Made by a program: the position numbers and the translations under genes. Positions 1-10,158 of a DNA stretch of 64,000 nucleotides are shown piece after piece (position 1 is the first letter of the stretch; each line of letters begins with the position of its first letter). The stretch is from assembly GCA_039105265.1 (NCBI GenBank), contig JAPFFF010000043.1:124001-188000 (forward strand). Reading direction: 5' to 3'. The DNA comes from Tritrichomonas musculus (Eukaryota; Parabasalia; Tritrichomonadida; Tritrichomonadidae). The notes under the pieces were generated by a model. The model did no database searches and was not told where the DNA came from. It worked only from the letters and a program-made list of their open reading frames with translations.

Positions 1-380
1 TAACCAATGAATTCAAGTTCTGAATCTTTTGATATAGTAACATGTTTAAGTGATTTGCAAGCATTAAATGCTTGGCTACCTATTGTTTTGACATGACGTG
101 GAATTGAAATAGATTTAATTTTTGAGTAATAAAAAGCTTGGTCTTCTATGATTTCAATTTCAGAATTAGCATCAAATTCTATTGTTTCCATTTTATATGA
201 GCATGCAAATGATCTTTTTAATAAACCAGTTACTTTGTATTCTTGGCTTCCATTTTTGATTGAATAAGGAATAAAAACATTCTTGTCTGCATTTTGCGCA
301 TCAAACACGGCAGCTGTTTTATCATTTTCATTTAAAACATAAATGATATCATCTTGCTTGACTTTTATATCAGTATTCAT
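1..380 (-). CDS. BspA-like leucine-rich repeat protein, 5' part only (runs off window)
   Basis: The minus strand opens at an ATG (378-380) and stays open for 126 codons to the window edge. The translation contains repeating segments such as KMETIEFDANSEIEIIEDQA and KSISIPRHVKTIGSQAFNAC. These fit the LRR_5/BspA pattern, in which an I-x-I-P strand is followed by IGxxAFxxCxxL. BspA-like proteins are a hugely expanded trichomonad family, often surface-exposed and proposed to act in adhesion, but no signal peptide is visible in this N-terminus. The C-terminus, and any membrane anchor, lies outside the window. The gene diverges from the GH95 gene, with about 270 bp between the starts. Seen: the frame and repeats. 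Inferred: the family role. Confidence 0.8.
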   Translation of the reverse strand, partial: MNTDIKVKQDDIIYVLNENDKTAAVFDAQNADKNVFIPYSIKNGSQEYKVTGLLKRSFACSYKMETIEFDANSEIEIIEDQAFYYSKIKSISIPRHVKTIGSQAFNACKSLKHVTISKDSELEFIG

Positions 381-651
381 TTTAAAAAAAAAAAAAAATA
401 AAAAAATCTGCCCAACTTTAAAGGTCGGCTTTTTATATTGAACTAAGAAAAAAAAAGAGCTCTCACAAATATATAAATCTATAAAAATATGACATGAATT
501 TAATATTTGCGTTAAATATTATTCATAATCTCAATATAATTAATTATACATACATTGATTTTGGTTGGATTTTGCTTCATTATAATTATTTTGAACATAT
601 TGCTAAATAATTTTGATTGATATTACTTTATATTTGTTTTGGTAAAAGTAT
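381..651. other. AT-rich intergenic region between divergent genes
   Basis: This 270-bp stretch lies between two head-to-head starts and must hold both 5' flanks. It has an A-run next to the BspA-like start and several TATATA-like tracts. I see no trustworthy initiator or other promoter motif. Confidence 0.4.
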
Positions 652-3342
652 ATGCTTTTATTCATTCCGACTTCTATTGACTTTAATATTTCCTTTTTTT
701 ATTTCACATTTCATATTACAACTTTCAATATTGATATCCCCTTTATTCTAGAAATGATCAAATTGATTATTTCTTCTTTAGTTATTATGATTTTATGCAT
801 TGTTAAAAATATATGTTTCAACTTATTTTCTGTTAAACCAAACTTTGATATTAAATTTTATTGGTTACCTCGGACAGCAAAAAATTTAATTATGTGGTAT
901 AACAAACCATCATCTCAAATTCCTCTAAAAAATATTACAAACATGAGATTTTATTTTAATTTGACAAAAGATAATTTAATTTGGCAACAAAATACACTTC
1001 CAATTGGGAATGGATATCTTGGAGCCAATATATTTGGAGAGATAATAACAGAACGTGTATCATTCAATGAAAAAAGTTTATGGTCTGGTGGACCATGCCA
1101 TAAAAGGCCAAAATACAATGGTGGCAATTTACTCGAGATTGGGCGAAAAGGGAAACTTGTCAAAGAGATTCAGCAGTATTTTAAAGAAGGAGATAATGAA
1201 AAAGCTAAAGAAAAATGTATAACATTGACTGGTGATACTGACAGGAAAGCTTTTGGCACATATCAATCATTCGGGGAGTTTCAATTCCACTTTTTGAATA
1301 CAAAAGAAGAGCGAGTTTTTAATTATATGCGTTACTTAGATCTTGATAATTCTTTGTCATATGTTAAGTATGATTATTCTCAAGAAGATGGTGAAATATC
1401 TACCATTCAAAGAGAGTATTTTGCGTCTTATCCAGACAATGTTATTTGTATCAAATTCAGCCAAGAATCAAAAACATCAAAAATGACAATTGAAAGTCAA
1501 TTTATTTCATCACATGAATCAAAAAATATTGTTGATGATGATGAAATTACAAACGAAGGTCAACTTGAAGACAATGAAATGAAATTCAATGGTAAAATGA
1601 AAGTCATTTCAAAAGATGGAAAAATTCAAAAGAAAGAGAATTCATTGTTAATTAAAGATGCAACAGAAGTGGTTTTCATCATTACTGCAGCAACAGACTA
1701 TAAGAACTCTTATCCAAGATACCGAACAGGTGAAACCGGTGAAGAATTAAATTCACGAGTTCAAAAAGTCATTGACAAAGCAGTTGAAAAAGGCTATGAA
1801 AAAATCAAAGAAGATCATTTGAATGATTATCAGAAAATTTTCAAAAGAGTTGAAATTGACATTGATCAAAAACAGGCACCATTACCTACCAATGAATTAC
1901 TAGAAGCATATAAACACAATAATTACAATGATGAATGTCATAACAAGCAATTTCGTTATTTGGAAATTCTTCTTTTTCAATATGGAAGATACTTGGATAT
2001 ATCATCATCACGCCAAGGATCACTTCCACCTAATCTCCAAGGTGTTTGGAATGATCAAAACGACGATGTTCCATGGGCAGGTGATTATCATATCAACATT
2101 AATTTACAAATGAACTATTTTCCAACATACATTACAAACATGGCCTATGAATGTGGTCCTCCTCTTCTCGATTTCATTGAGTCACTTCAAGTTCCTGGCC
2201 GTTTGACTGCTGCTTTTTACACTGGCGTTTTTAGTAACAAAGAAGAAAAGAACGGTTTTATGGCACATACACGTTTGAATCCTTTCGGCTATACTGCACC
2301 TGGCTGGAAATTCAATTGGGGATGGTCACCAACAGCAATTTTATGGATTCTTCATAATGTCTTTGAATTGTTTCTGTTTACTAATGATATCGAACTTCTT
2401 CGAACAAGAATTTATCCGCTATTGAAAGAGGAAGCTTTATATTTTGAGAAACTTTTTATTAAAGATGAAAAAAATAATCGTGTTATAACATCTCCTACGT
2501 TTTCACCTGAACATGGCCCACCAACGAATGGTAACACATATGAGCAAACAATTGTTTGGCAACATTTTACTAATACTTTAATGTCAGCCAAACTTTTGAA
2601 TGTTGATTCAGAACACATTGAAAGGTGGGAAAAATTATTGAATTCTTTCAAACCAATTGAAATCGGCGATTCAGGCCAAATTAAAGAATGGTATGAAGAA
2701 ACTTTTTTGGGTTCAATGGGTGAAAGAGGACATCGTCATTTGTCACATTTACTTGGTCTTTATCCGTTTGATTTGATAAATGTTGACACACCAGAATGGC
2801 TGAAAGCAGCCAAAGTTTCAATGAACGACCGCGGCGATAATACAACTGGCTGGGGAATGGGACAAAGAATTAATGCTTGGGCACGGACAGGCGATGGCAA
2901 TCGTTCTTTAAAATTAATTCATGAACTTCTCCAAAATGGAATTTATTCAAATTTGTGGGACACTCATCCACCTTTCCAAATTGATGGAAATTTCGCAGCA
3001 ACTTCAGGAATTGCAGAAATGTTGCTGCAATCAACTTATAATCATTTGAATATTTTGCCTGCTCTTCCTGATTTATGGAAAAAGAAAGGATCTTTTAAAG
3101 GACTCGTTGGTAAAGGAAATATCGTCGTTTCGTGCAATTGGGAAAATGGAAAGGCGAAAGAAATCATTCTCGAGACAAAATTTGAAAATGAAATTGAGAT
3201 TCGATGTGAAGGAATAGAAAAAAGCTCTATTATTGAAAAGGAAAATGGCAGACAAATAGAACCTAAAATCAGTGGGACAAATAAAATAGTCTTTAAAAGC
3301 CGAGCTAGTTCGATATACATGATTAAGCTCAATGATAATTGA
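652..3342 (+). CDS. GH95 family glycoside hydrolase (alpha-L-fucosidase-like)
   Basis: Glycoside hydrolase family 95 enzymes release alpha-1,2-linked L-fucose (some members alpha-L-galactose) from glycans such as mucin chains. The family landmarks occur in order: LPIGNGYLGANIFGE and SLWSGGP near residues 115-145, QGVWN...NINLQMNYF near 470-490, TFSPEHGP near 615 with the expected acidic residue, TTGWGMGQRINAWARTGDGN near 735-755, and FQIDGNFAATSGIAEMLLQS near 776-795 with the conserved Asp. The 896-aa length suits the family. Residues 1-80 are extra. An ATG at 754 would begin with a hydrophobic stretch (MIKLIISSLVIMILCIV) that could be a signal peptide or anchor, so 754 may be the real start; the ATG at 892 is a third choice. 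A role in mucus glycan degradation is inference. GH95 is mostly bacterial, so lateral origin is possible. Confidence 0.9.
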   Translation: MLLFIPTSIDFNISFFYFTFHITTFNIDIPFILEMIKLIISSLVIMILCIVKNICFNLFSVKPNFDIKFYWLPRTAKNLIMWYNKPSSQIPLKNITNMRFYFNLTKDNLIWQQNTLPIGNGYLGANIFGEIITERVSFNEKSLWSGGPCHKRPKYNGGNLLEIGRKGKLVKEIQQYFKEGDNEKAKEKCITLTGDTDRKAFGTYQSFGEFQFHFLNTKEERVFNYMRYLDLDNSLSYVKYDYSQEDGEISTIQREYFASYPDNVICIKFSQESKTSKMTIESQFISSHESKNIVDDDEITNEGQLEDNEMKFNGKMKVISKDGKIQKKENSLLIKDATEVVFIITAATDYKNSYPRYRTGETGEELNSRVQKVIDKAVEKGYEKIKEDHLNDYQKIFKRVEIDIDQKQAPLPTNELLEAYKHNNYNDECHNKQFRYLEILLFQYGRYLDISSSRQGSLPPNLQGVWNDQNDDVPWAGDYHININLQMNYFPTYITNMAYECGPPLLDFIESLQVPGRLTAAFYTGVFSNKEEKNGFMAHTRLNPFGYTAPGWKFNWGWSPTAILWILHNVFELFLFTNDIELLRTRIYPLLKEEALYFEKLFIKDEKNNRVITSPTFSPEHGPPTNGNTYEQTIVWQHFTNTLMSAKLLNVDSEHIERWEKLLNSFKPIEIGDSGQIKEWYEETFLGSMGERGHRHLSHLLGLYPFDLINVDTPEWLKAAKVSMNDRGDNTTGWGMGQRINAWARTGDGNRSLKLIHELLQNGIYSNLWDTHPPFQIDGNFAATSGIAEMLLQSTYNHLNILPALPDLWKKKGSFKGLVGKGNIVVSCNWENGKAKEIILETKFENEIEIRCEGIEKSSIIEKENGRQIEPKISGTNKIVFKSRASSIYMIKLNDN

Positions 3343-3510
3343 TTTGTTCTTCTGTATTATTTAACAGTTCTGTTAGAATTACACTTTATATATTTAACTT
3401 TATTTGTTTTATATAGAATCAACAGTAAATTATCTTTGGTTGGCTAAATATAATAAAATATGCAAATGATATTAATAAAAATCAATTTTTCATTTTGATA
3501 TTTTGAAATT

Positions 3511-4132
3511 GTGAACAAAATGACTTTATGTGGTGCTCCAAAACAACCTTTATTTTTTTTTCTCCAGAAATTTGAAAGAAGGCAACAACGCGCCATTCAT
3601 TTCAATGATTTGAAGAAGGAATTCTTTAGTAAACTCGCGTCTGATTATGTTGATGTAGAAAGTGATGAACAAAAACTCGTCGAAAATTTCAATGATATTG
3701 AAAAAGTTGAAGAAGGTCAAAAATTGACCTTAGGACTTTTGACCAAATATAATTTTCAAATATTAATGCATAACATCAATGATAACTGGAAGCTCATTCC
3801 TCATATGAGGTTCATTATTAATGAAGTCAATCTTAACTTTCATCATTCTGTTATCATATCACGTTTTTAAAACATTTCGCTTTGCCAGCAAATGTTATCT
3901 TTTTATCATCTGCTTTTCCAGAGATATATAAAAAAGCATTTTTGAAAACAACTGAAATTGTGTCATTTGTTAATGATCCCAAATTTAAAATTAGTGAAGA
4001 ATCATTTCAGTATTCAAAACTTGTAAAGAAAATTAAACATGTTTTATGCTTATTTATATTAAATATAAAATTTAAATTACAATTAGAGCATCAGGACAGA
4101 TTTAGGATGTCACATAAAAACCGGAAGGCATA
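3511..4132 (+). pseudogene. Unrecognised reading frame split in two frames
   Basis: Two open stretches follow each other, at 3511-3870 (119 codons) and 3882-4132 (83 codons), in different frames. Both have the Lys/Glu/Asn-rich composition of real coding sequence here. The first part holds an amphipathic helical stretch (RRQQRAIHFNDLKKEFFSKL); the second contains KAFLKTTEIVSFVNDPKFKI. A poly-T run at 3552-3560 (nine Ts) sits in the first part. I do not recognise the family. A remote resemblance of the N-terminal part to an HMG-box helix is too weak to use. The frame change near 3870 suggests a decayed gene, or a sequencing slip. Confidence 0.35.
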
Positions 4133-4673
4133 ATTTTTTAAGTTTTTTCCTCTATTCTTACTTGGACATATTTTTGTTCCCCTTTTCGGAGTTCTAATGC
4201 AAGATGATAGAAATATATCTTTTATATATACTAAACCTTAATATTTCATAAATCATCAAAAATGAAGTTGCTGATGAATTTTTAATTTTTAAATATGGAA
4301 AAAAATAAAAATTAGATCTTAAATTATTTTTTAATGTTATACAAATTGAGATTTTTTGTTTTTAAGAAATAAAAATTCGATAGCATTTTGTATTGATTTT
4401 AATCAATTTTTGAATAAAAAAAAAATGTGAAAACTTTTTGAACATTTTTAAAAAAAACGTTGCTATGAAATTTCAATAAATTGAATATTTTTCGATTAAA
4501 AATTAATAATAATATTTATTATTACATTTTAAACATATATAAATACATTTTTGAACCAAAAAAGCTACGATAATTTGTAGTCAAAACTGACATCACTTCA
4601 CAAAAAATTGAATGGGTCTTTGGAATATTCAACACAAATAATTTTTCGAAATTATTACATCATTTTTATTTTG
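4133..4673. other. AT-rich intergenic DNA
   Basis: There is no supported gene here. It holds A/T homopolymers and lies directly upstream of the Cys/Trp-rich gene. No convincing promoter motif was found. Confidence 0.4.
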
Positions 4674-5960
4674 ATGAGTGAAATACAGCCCGATCAAAAC
4701 AACAACAACAATGATAATGATAAAAAAGAAGAAAATGAGCCAAAAGAAGAAAAAAGTGAGGAAGAATTATTGAAAGAAATTCAAGAAACCAAGAGGAAAC
4801 TCTACCAATTATATGGACAACAATGGAAATTGAAGGTTCAAAAATACAAGGAATGGAAAGAACAACAGCAACAAAAGAACCCAGATTCTGATGATGATAA
4901 CAACAATAACAACAATAATGACAATAAAAATAATTGTGGACAAAGAAGACTATGCCACCAATGGGGCTGTCATGGTTGGAGATGCGGTGGATGGGGCCAA
5001 TACTCTCCATATTACAGATGGTGGCAATGCTCACAACAGCAACCACAGGCAAATTGGGGAGGATGCGAACAAAGATTCTGCCAGCATCAATGCAAATGCG
5101 AAAAGAAGAATGACGAAGAATCCAAGCCAAATCAAGAATTACAAAATGAATCACCGAGAAGATGCCATCCTCACCACCACTGCCAGCCTTACTGGATGTG
5201 GTGGCACTGGACACAGAAGAGAAGACAAACGTTGCAACAACAGCAACAAGAACAGCCACAATGCCAATCTCAATGTCCAAATTGGCGTAAATGTCAAAAG
5301 CCAGAAGAATGCTCAAAGCCATGCCAATCGCCTTGTGGCGAATGTCCAAAAAGGCACCACTGCTGCCATCGTTTCCCGCCAGGCGCCTGCTGGTTGTTCT
5401 GGGCCCAAAGGCAAAGACAAATGCAGCAACAAAATGCATGCTCAAGTTGGTGGCCATGTGAAGGAAGAAGGCGCTGCATGACTCCTAATCAACCTCCTTG
5501 TGGAGAATGCCCACGAAGGCGCCATTGCCACCAGCACTGCCCTCCACAGTGGCGGTGGTGGTTCTGGCAACAAAGACAAATGCAAATGCAGCAACAGCAA
5601 CAACAACAATGGCTAAATTGGTGGGCATATCAATGGCCACAACAATGCCAATCACCATGCAATCAGGGATTCTCGCCAGCTTGGTTTTGGTGGGCCAGGG
5701 CTGAAAGACAAAGGCAAATGAGAAGAAGATGGCTAAGGTGGCTCATGTGGAAGAAATACACGATGCTTTGCCGCTGCCAACGTGGAATGCAAGATAACGA
5801 CAAAAAAGGAATGAGATGCTGCCATCGATTTAAATGCTGTGGAAAGCCTGGCTGCTGCAAAATAAATCAACAAAAAGAAAATGATAAAAAAGAAGATGAA
5901 AAGCAAGAAAGTCAAGACCAAGATTCACAGCAAGTCTTCGAAGAAGAAGAAGAAAATTAA
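4674..5960 (+). CDS. Cys/Trp/Gln/His-rich repeat protein of unknown function
   Basis: The chosen ATG (4674) gives 428 residues, beginning MSEIQPDQ; an upstream in-frame ATG at 4608 would add a Phe/Ile/Tyr-rich leader not matched by the rest. Layout: an acidic Asn-rich start with a short coiled coil (about 25-70), an Asp/Asn run, then about 290 residues extremely rich in Cys, Trp, Gln, His and Arg, then a Cys-rich knot (CCHRFKCCGKPGCC) and an acidic Gln-rich tail. The core holds three imperfect repeats near residues 200-365. They share CGECPxRxHC, then a PP/W/F cluster, then QRQxQMQQQ; the third has lost some of the cysteines. No known domain is recognised. Cys and His spacing suggests metal binding or disulphide crosslinking, which is inference. 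Base composition is clearly richer in G+C than neighbouring genes. No signal peptide or membrane segment is seen. Confidence 0.75.
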   Translation: MSEIQPDQNNNNNDNDKKEENEPKEEKSEEELLKEIQETKRKLYQLYGQQWKLKVQKYKEWKEQQQQKNPDSDDDNNNNNNNDNKNNCGQRRLCHQWGCHGWRCGGWGQYSPYYRWWQCSQQQPQANWGGCEQRFCQHQCKCEKKNDEESKPNQELQNESPRRCHPHHHCQPYWMWWHWTQKRRQTLQQQQQEQPQCQSQCPNWRKCQKPEECSKPCQSPCGECPKRHHCCHRFPPGACWLFWAQRQRQMQQQNACSSWWPCEGRRRCMTPNQPPCGECPRRRHCHQHCPPQWRWWFWQQRQMQMQQQQQQQWLNWWAYQWPQQCQSPCNQGFSPAWFWWARAERQRQMRRRWLRWLMWKKYTMLCRCQRGMQDNDKKGMRCCHRFKCCGKPGCCKINQQKENDKKEDEKQESQDQDSQQVFEEEEEN

Positions 5961-6354
5961 GTTTATGCAAGTGAGAGCTTAGCAGATAACTAAAAAATTA
6001 ATTTAATTAATCTTTGTTACTTTTTTTATTATTCTATTTTACTATGAATGACAAAGAACTCTTCCTCTCAAAAATTGAAAGGCATTCAAAATTTCAAAAG
6101 TTTATTTTTTTCTATTATCAATTCAAAAATTCAATTTTTTTTAACGTAATTATGAAGCTGTAATATCACTTTTATACAAGGAAGTTGGATTTTGCATGAT
6201 AAGTGATAAAAAATTAAAATTTTCCTCAGTCATTGAAAAAATTGAGAATGGTTCTTTTCCGCAAGTTATTACCAACCTGAATTCAAAAAGGAAAAATTTG
6301 TTATAAAAAAACTTTATTTTTAAAAAACTTTAAAAATATTCAATGTGTAAAATT
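5961..6354. other. Intergenic DNA between convergent genes
   Basis: This lies between the ends of two convergent genes and must carry both 3' flanks. It is AT-rich with no reading frame or repeat that I can support. Confidence 0.4.
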
Positions 6355-9159
6355 TTACACGTAATTTGGGAAAACATCAACTGATAATCTAATGGAAATT
6401 ATTCTCCAAAGATCCTCATTTATATCATCAAATGTTAGAATATTCGATAAAAAATCATCGATATTACAAATAATGTATTCTTTTTCTCTAGAAATATCAA
6501 TATTCAAAGCATTTTGACATTTCAACACATCTTTATGATGAATTAGTTCTAATACATCATCTGCACATGTAATTTCTTTCTTGCTTGATTCAACAAATCT
6601 ATTTATCAACGCTTCAGCAAATTTATTGTTACTTAAGGACATGAACAACCAGATCCAGCAAGCGTAATTAAAAATATTTTTTTCATCTAAATACAGCCTG
6701 TTTACAAAGTTTTGTAAGTTTCCAATTCCTTCTTTTTCAATCATTTTTTTAAGCTGTGTTAAATGATCAAAAACTTTGTTTTCAATTGTTGTTTTATCGA
6801 AATCATCAATCTTTTTTTCAGAAGAGAAATATGCCAAAGAATCAACAAATTCCCTGAATAAATCAATTTGTGAATCAAACATCAAGTAAAATGATGAAAA
6901 TGTGATGTCAGCTTGCAGACATTTTATAATTGCTGGTGATATGATGCATGCAATTTTTCGTTTAAATTCGATTTTTTTGTTACTGAAATAAAAGATGAAA
7001 TTCTTATTCTCAATCGTATTTTTTGAAATCGAATTTTGAAATCCGCTTGTCATAAAGTTCATGAAAATATCTGACATCTTTTTAATGAGATTATTATCAA
7101 TACATCGTGATTTATTAATAAAAAGAAGCAAGCGCTGTGAAATTGCAATAAAATTCTTTTCATTTAAGATTGAAAAATCTGTTGAAGCTAAGAAAAATTT
7201 CATTGCTTTATTGCTGATGCGTTGAAAATTAACAAAACTAATCAAATATTTTTTATAGTCATCTCTAAGTCTCAATATTTTATACAAAAATTTGTCTTGG
7301 AGTCCGCCTTTATCTTGACGAATAAGGACAGCTTTTTCAATCGTTTTAAAATCAATTTCATTCAATATGTAAGGATCAATTTCACAAAAGTGCTCCTGAA
7401 TATAATGAATCTCTTCTTGTTCATCTGAATTTTTTAAAATTTTCCTTACTTGGCTCTTCATATACAAAACTTGATCGTTTTTAATCTGGCCACTTTGATT
7501 GATTTTGTATGATAACAAAAGTGTTGAATATTGAATGATTGATTCGTTTGCTAATTGAGAAAATATTTCAATAAAAGCAATGAAATTCAGAATATTATCA
7601 TCGTTTTCTTGATCAGAAATGGGTTTTCCAAGCAAATATTCTGAACAATTGTCAATGATTTTTTCAATTTCGCTTTCAAAATTACAATTCATTATTGATG
7701 AAATGATTTGATGAATTGTTTTCAGAATATGAATTTGAAATATTTGTCTGGTCGTATTTTTCTTTAGTAAAAAAATCAGAGAAGGAACAATTTCATATGC
7801 ATTGGATTCACATCGATCTAGTTGAGAAACTTTAATTTTAAAAGATGAAAAAAATTCATCGTTTAGGATATTGTATGCAATTTTTGGAGAGAGAAATGAT
7901 GCAATTGAACAATAACAAAAAATTGGATATTTATTTACATAAAAAGTAAATAAATTATCATTTTCATCAAATATTGGTAAACTTAACAAAATAGATTTTG
8001 GAACATTCAAGTCTTCTTCATTATTTATTTTTTTAATATCAGTTTTCATTAAAAATTGCTTTTGTAAATCGTTTTCATCAGGATCATCCATAAATTTGAT
8101 TTCAATCGGTTTTCCATTAATCGAGGCATCTTTTAAATCTTCTTTTGCTTGTTTGGCATCTTCTTCGATTCGAAAATGCACGTATCCATATCCTCGTGAC
8201 ACTCCATTGTCCCTTGGAATCTCGCATTCAATAACTTCGCCAAAATTGGAAAATGCATCATGCAATTGCGAAACTTCGATTTCTGGATCAAGATTTAAGA
8301 TCAGAAGTTTCCCTTTGTTTGTAGCAAGGATGCTTCTTGTTTCATCATCTGCCAAAACAAGACGAATTGGCACATTATCCAATTTTGTATAATTTAATTC
8401 AGAAATTGCTTTTAATGCTTCTTCACGTGTTTTAAATGTAATAATTGCATAATTTACTGATTTTGAATCATAATCAAATCTTTTATCAAAAATAATGTCT
8501 GTTTCTTTTGATTCAATGTCCAAAACTCCAAATAATTCATACAAAAATTCTTTATCAATATTTTGGGGTATATCAAAAACAAAAATGGATGAATTGTTAC
8601 CTTTTTTTAAATCATAATTGTTAAAGCGTAATTTTTTTATAGATTTTATAAGATTTGAAATCGTTTTGTCAAAAGATTTAAAATCAATTTCAATCATATT
8701 ATTATTATTATTGTCTAGTTCATTCTTCGCTTTTAGTGCCTTTTCTGTATTTTCAAAACGTACATATCCAAAATGGTTCGTTTTATCAAAATGAATTTCG
8801 ATAATTGGGCCAAATTTTTGAAACATATTATTTATATCATTTGCTTGCGTTTGGGACTTCTTGATTTTAAAAAATAAGATTTTCTTATTGCTCTTTAGAA
8901 ATTCTTTTGTATCATCATCTGCATAAATGAGATCGTAAAATATATTATTAACTTCTTTTTGATTCATTTCTCGGAAGGCTTTATTGGCAATATATTTTTC
9001 GTTAAAACTGATGATTGCACTTTTTTGATTAGATATTTTATGAAATTCAATATCAATTTTTGGAAAATAGTAGTCTGATTTTACACTAAAAGCATCCTCA
9101 ACTTCTTTTTCTGTTACATGAATTGGGATATTAAATGCAATTAAAGATTTCTTGTCCAT
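6355..9159 (-). CDS. RNA-binding protein with four RRM domains and a long helical C-terminus
   Basis: The first ~360 of 934 residues form four tandem RNA recognition motifs. RRM1 is near 4-80 (SLIAFNIPI). RRM2 is near 90-165 (KILFFKI and FGYVRFEN). RRM3 is near 190-275 (SSIFVFDIP and VNYAIITF). RRM4 is near 285-360 and has the clearest RNP2 (LLILNL) and RNP1 (RGYGYVHF) motifs. The four-in-a-row order resembles poly(A)-binding protein, but no C-terminal PABC/MLLE domain is seen. Instead there are about 550 residues of helical sequence that I cannot assign. RNA binding follows from the family. A role in mRNA stability or translation is inference. Start: the first ATG, which opens directly into RRM1. 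Confidence 0.85.
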   Translation of the reverse strand: MDKKSLIAFNIPIHVTEKEVEDAFSVKSDYYFPKIDIEFHKISNQKSAIISFNEKYIANKAFREMNQKEVNNIFYDLIYADDDTKEFLKSNKKILFFKIKKSQTQANDINNMFQKFGPIIEIHFDKTNHFGYVRFENTEKALKAKNELDNNNNNMIEIDFKSFDKTISNLIKSIKKLRFNNYDLKKGNNSSIFVFDIPQNIDKEFLYELFGVLDIESKETDIIFDKRFDYDSKSVNYAIITFKTREEALKAISELNYTKLDNVPIRLVLADDETRSILATNKGKLLILNLDPEIEVSQLHDAFSNFGEVIECEIPRDNGVSRGYGYVHFRIEEDAKQAKEDLKDASINGKPIEIKFMDDPDENDLQKQFLMKTDIKKINNEEDLNVPKSILLSLPIFDENDNLFTFYVNKYPIFCYCSIASFLSPKIAYNILNDEFFSSFKIKVSQLDRCESNAYEIVPSLIFLLKKNTTRQIFQIHILKTIHQIISSIMNCNFESEIEKIIDNCSEYLLGKPISDQENDDNILNFIAFIEIFSQLANESIIQYSTLLLSYKINQSGQIKNDQVLYMKSQVRKILKNSDEQEEIHYIQEHFCEIDPYILNEIDFKTIEKAVLIRQDKGGLQDKFLYKILRLRDDYKKYLISFVNFQRISNKAMKFFLASTDFSILNEKNFIAISQRLLLFINKSRCIDNNLIKKMSDIFMNFMTSGFQNSISKNTIENKNFIFYFSNKKIEFKRKIACIISPAIIKCLQADITFSSFYLMFDSQIDLFREFVDSLAYFSSEKKIDDFDKTTIENKVFDHLTQLKKMIEKEGIGNLQNFVNRLYLDEKNIFNYACWIWLFMSLSNNKFAEALINRFVESSKKEITCADDVLELIHHKDVLKCQNALNIDISREKEYIICNIDDFLSNILTFDDINEDLWRIISIRLSVDVFPNYV

Positions 9160-10006
9160 TTTGTGATAAGTTTTTGCTTTTTAAAAATATTTATGATTGA
9201 TAAAAAAACATGTCATTTAAAATTGAAAAGAAAAAAATTATGTCAAGTATCATTTGAAAGAAAAAATAATCAAAAAAATTCTGAGCTTTTAAAACAATAA
9301 GATAGGTGACAAAAATATTATCCAGAAACTACTCCGACAACAACGAAATAACATTTAATATCAAATACCTACACATTCTGTCATCTTGCTCTATAAACAG
9401 CAATCTAAACCTTTTTTTTTTACCATACATCGATATTTTGTAAATAGATTTTAATGATTTCTTGATGATTGATATCAAAAATGAATTTTTTCATCATATT
9501 TCATTTTTGATAATCGATTTTCTCAATAAAATTGACCACAGATTAACATTCTTATATTCGATTAAGGTTAAAAAATAGCATTGCATAATACTTCAGCAAA
9601 AAATTCAAGTGCAATACCTTTATTAAAAATATAACACCTATATTGCATAGAGATAGGCTTTTACGCTATAATTTTTTTGAAAAAAAAAACACGCCATATA
9701 GTTTACGCTTCAAAATTTGTTCTGAAAATTTATGTAAAGTGAATTTTTTTTATATACTAATCTTGTTTTAAATATGTTAAATGCTAAAATATAATTTTCT
9801 TTTTTGTTAAAGTTCTTGTGTTCATTTGAAAATCATGAGTTAATAATGATGAATGAAAAAAATCATGACATATATATAAAAATGCTTTTTATTAACGCTT
9901 ACTTTTTTCACAATTATTATTATAACATTTCATACATGAGAAGGGAAATTCAGGGCCTAATTGAATCAAAATTTTCACTAGTGAAGAGGAAAATAATAAA
10001 TAATGG

Positions 10007-10039
<33 letters not shown>

Positions 10040-10158
10040 CCTTAAGTTACACCATTACAATGGAAACATAAAATACCAATATTTTTATGAAAAAAGAAAA
10101 TTTTATATGTTAAATTTGAATCTTATTCAATATTAAATAAATGAAAGCAAAATGAAAT
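9160..10158. other. Gene-free AT-rich DNA with a 29-bp poly-A run
   Basis: There is about 1 kb without a credible gene. A plus-strand frame at 9804-10136 runs through the poly-A tract at 10007-10035 (coding for poly-Lys) and is rejected as a gene. Nothing else is seen. Confidence 0.5.

Noticed and set aside
3511-3870. HMG-box protein
   Set aside because: Only a loose helical resemblance; key aromatic and basic positions could not be aligned.
4666-5457. 263-codon minus-strand frame rich in Val/Ile/Ala/Ser
   Set aside because: It is the shadow of the Cys/Trp/Gln-rich gene on the other strand; composition follows from its codons.
9804-10136. 110-codon plus-strand frame
   Set aside because: It depends on reading through a 29-bp poly-A tract as lysines and has no other coding signature.
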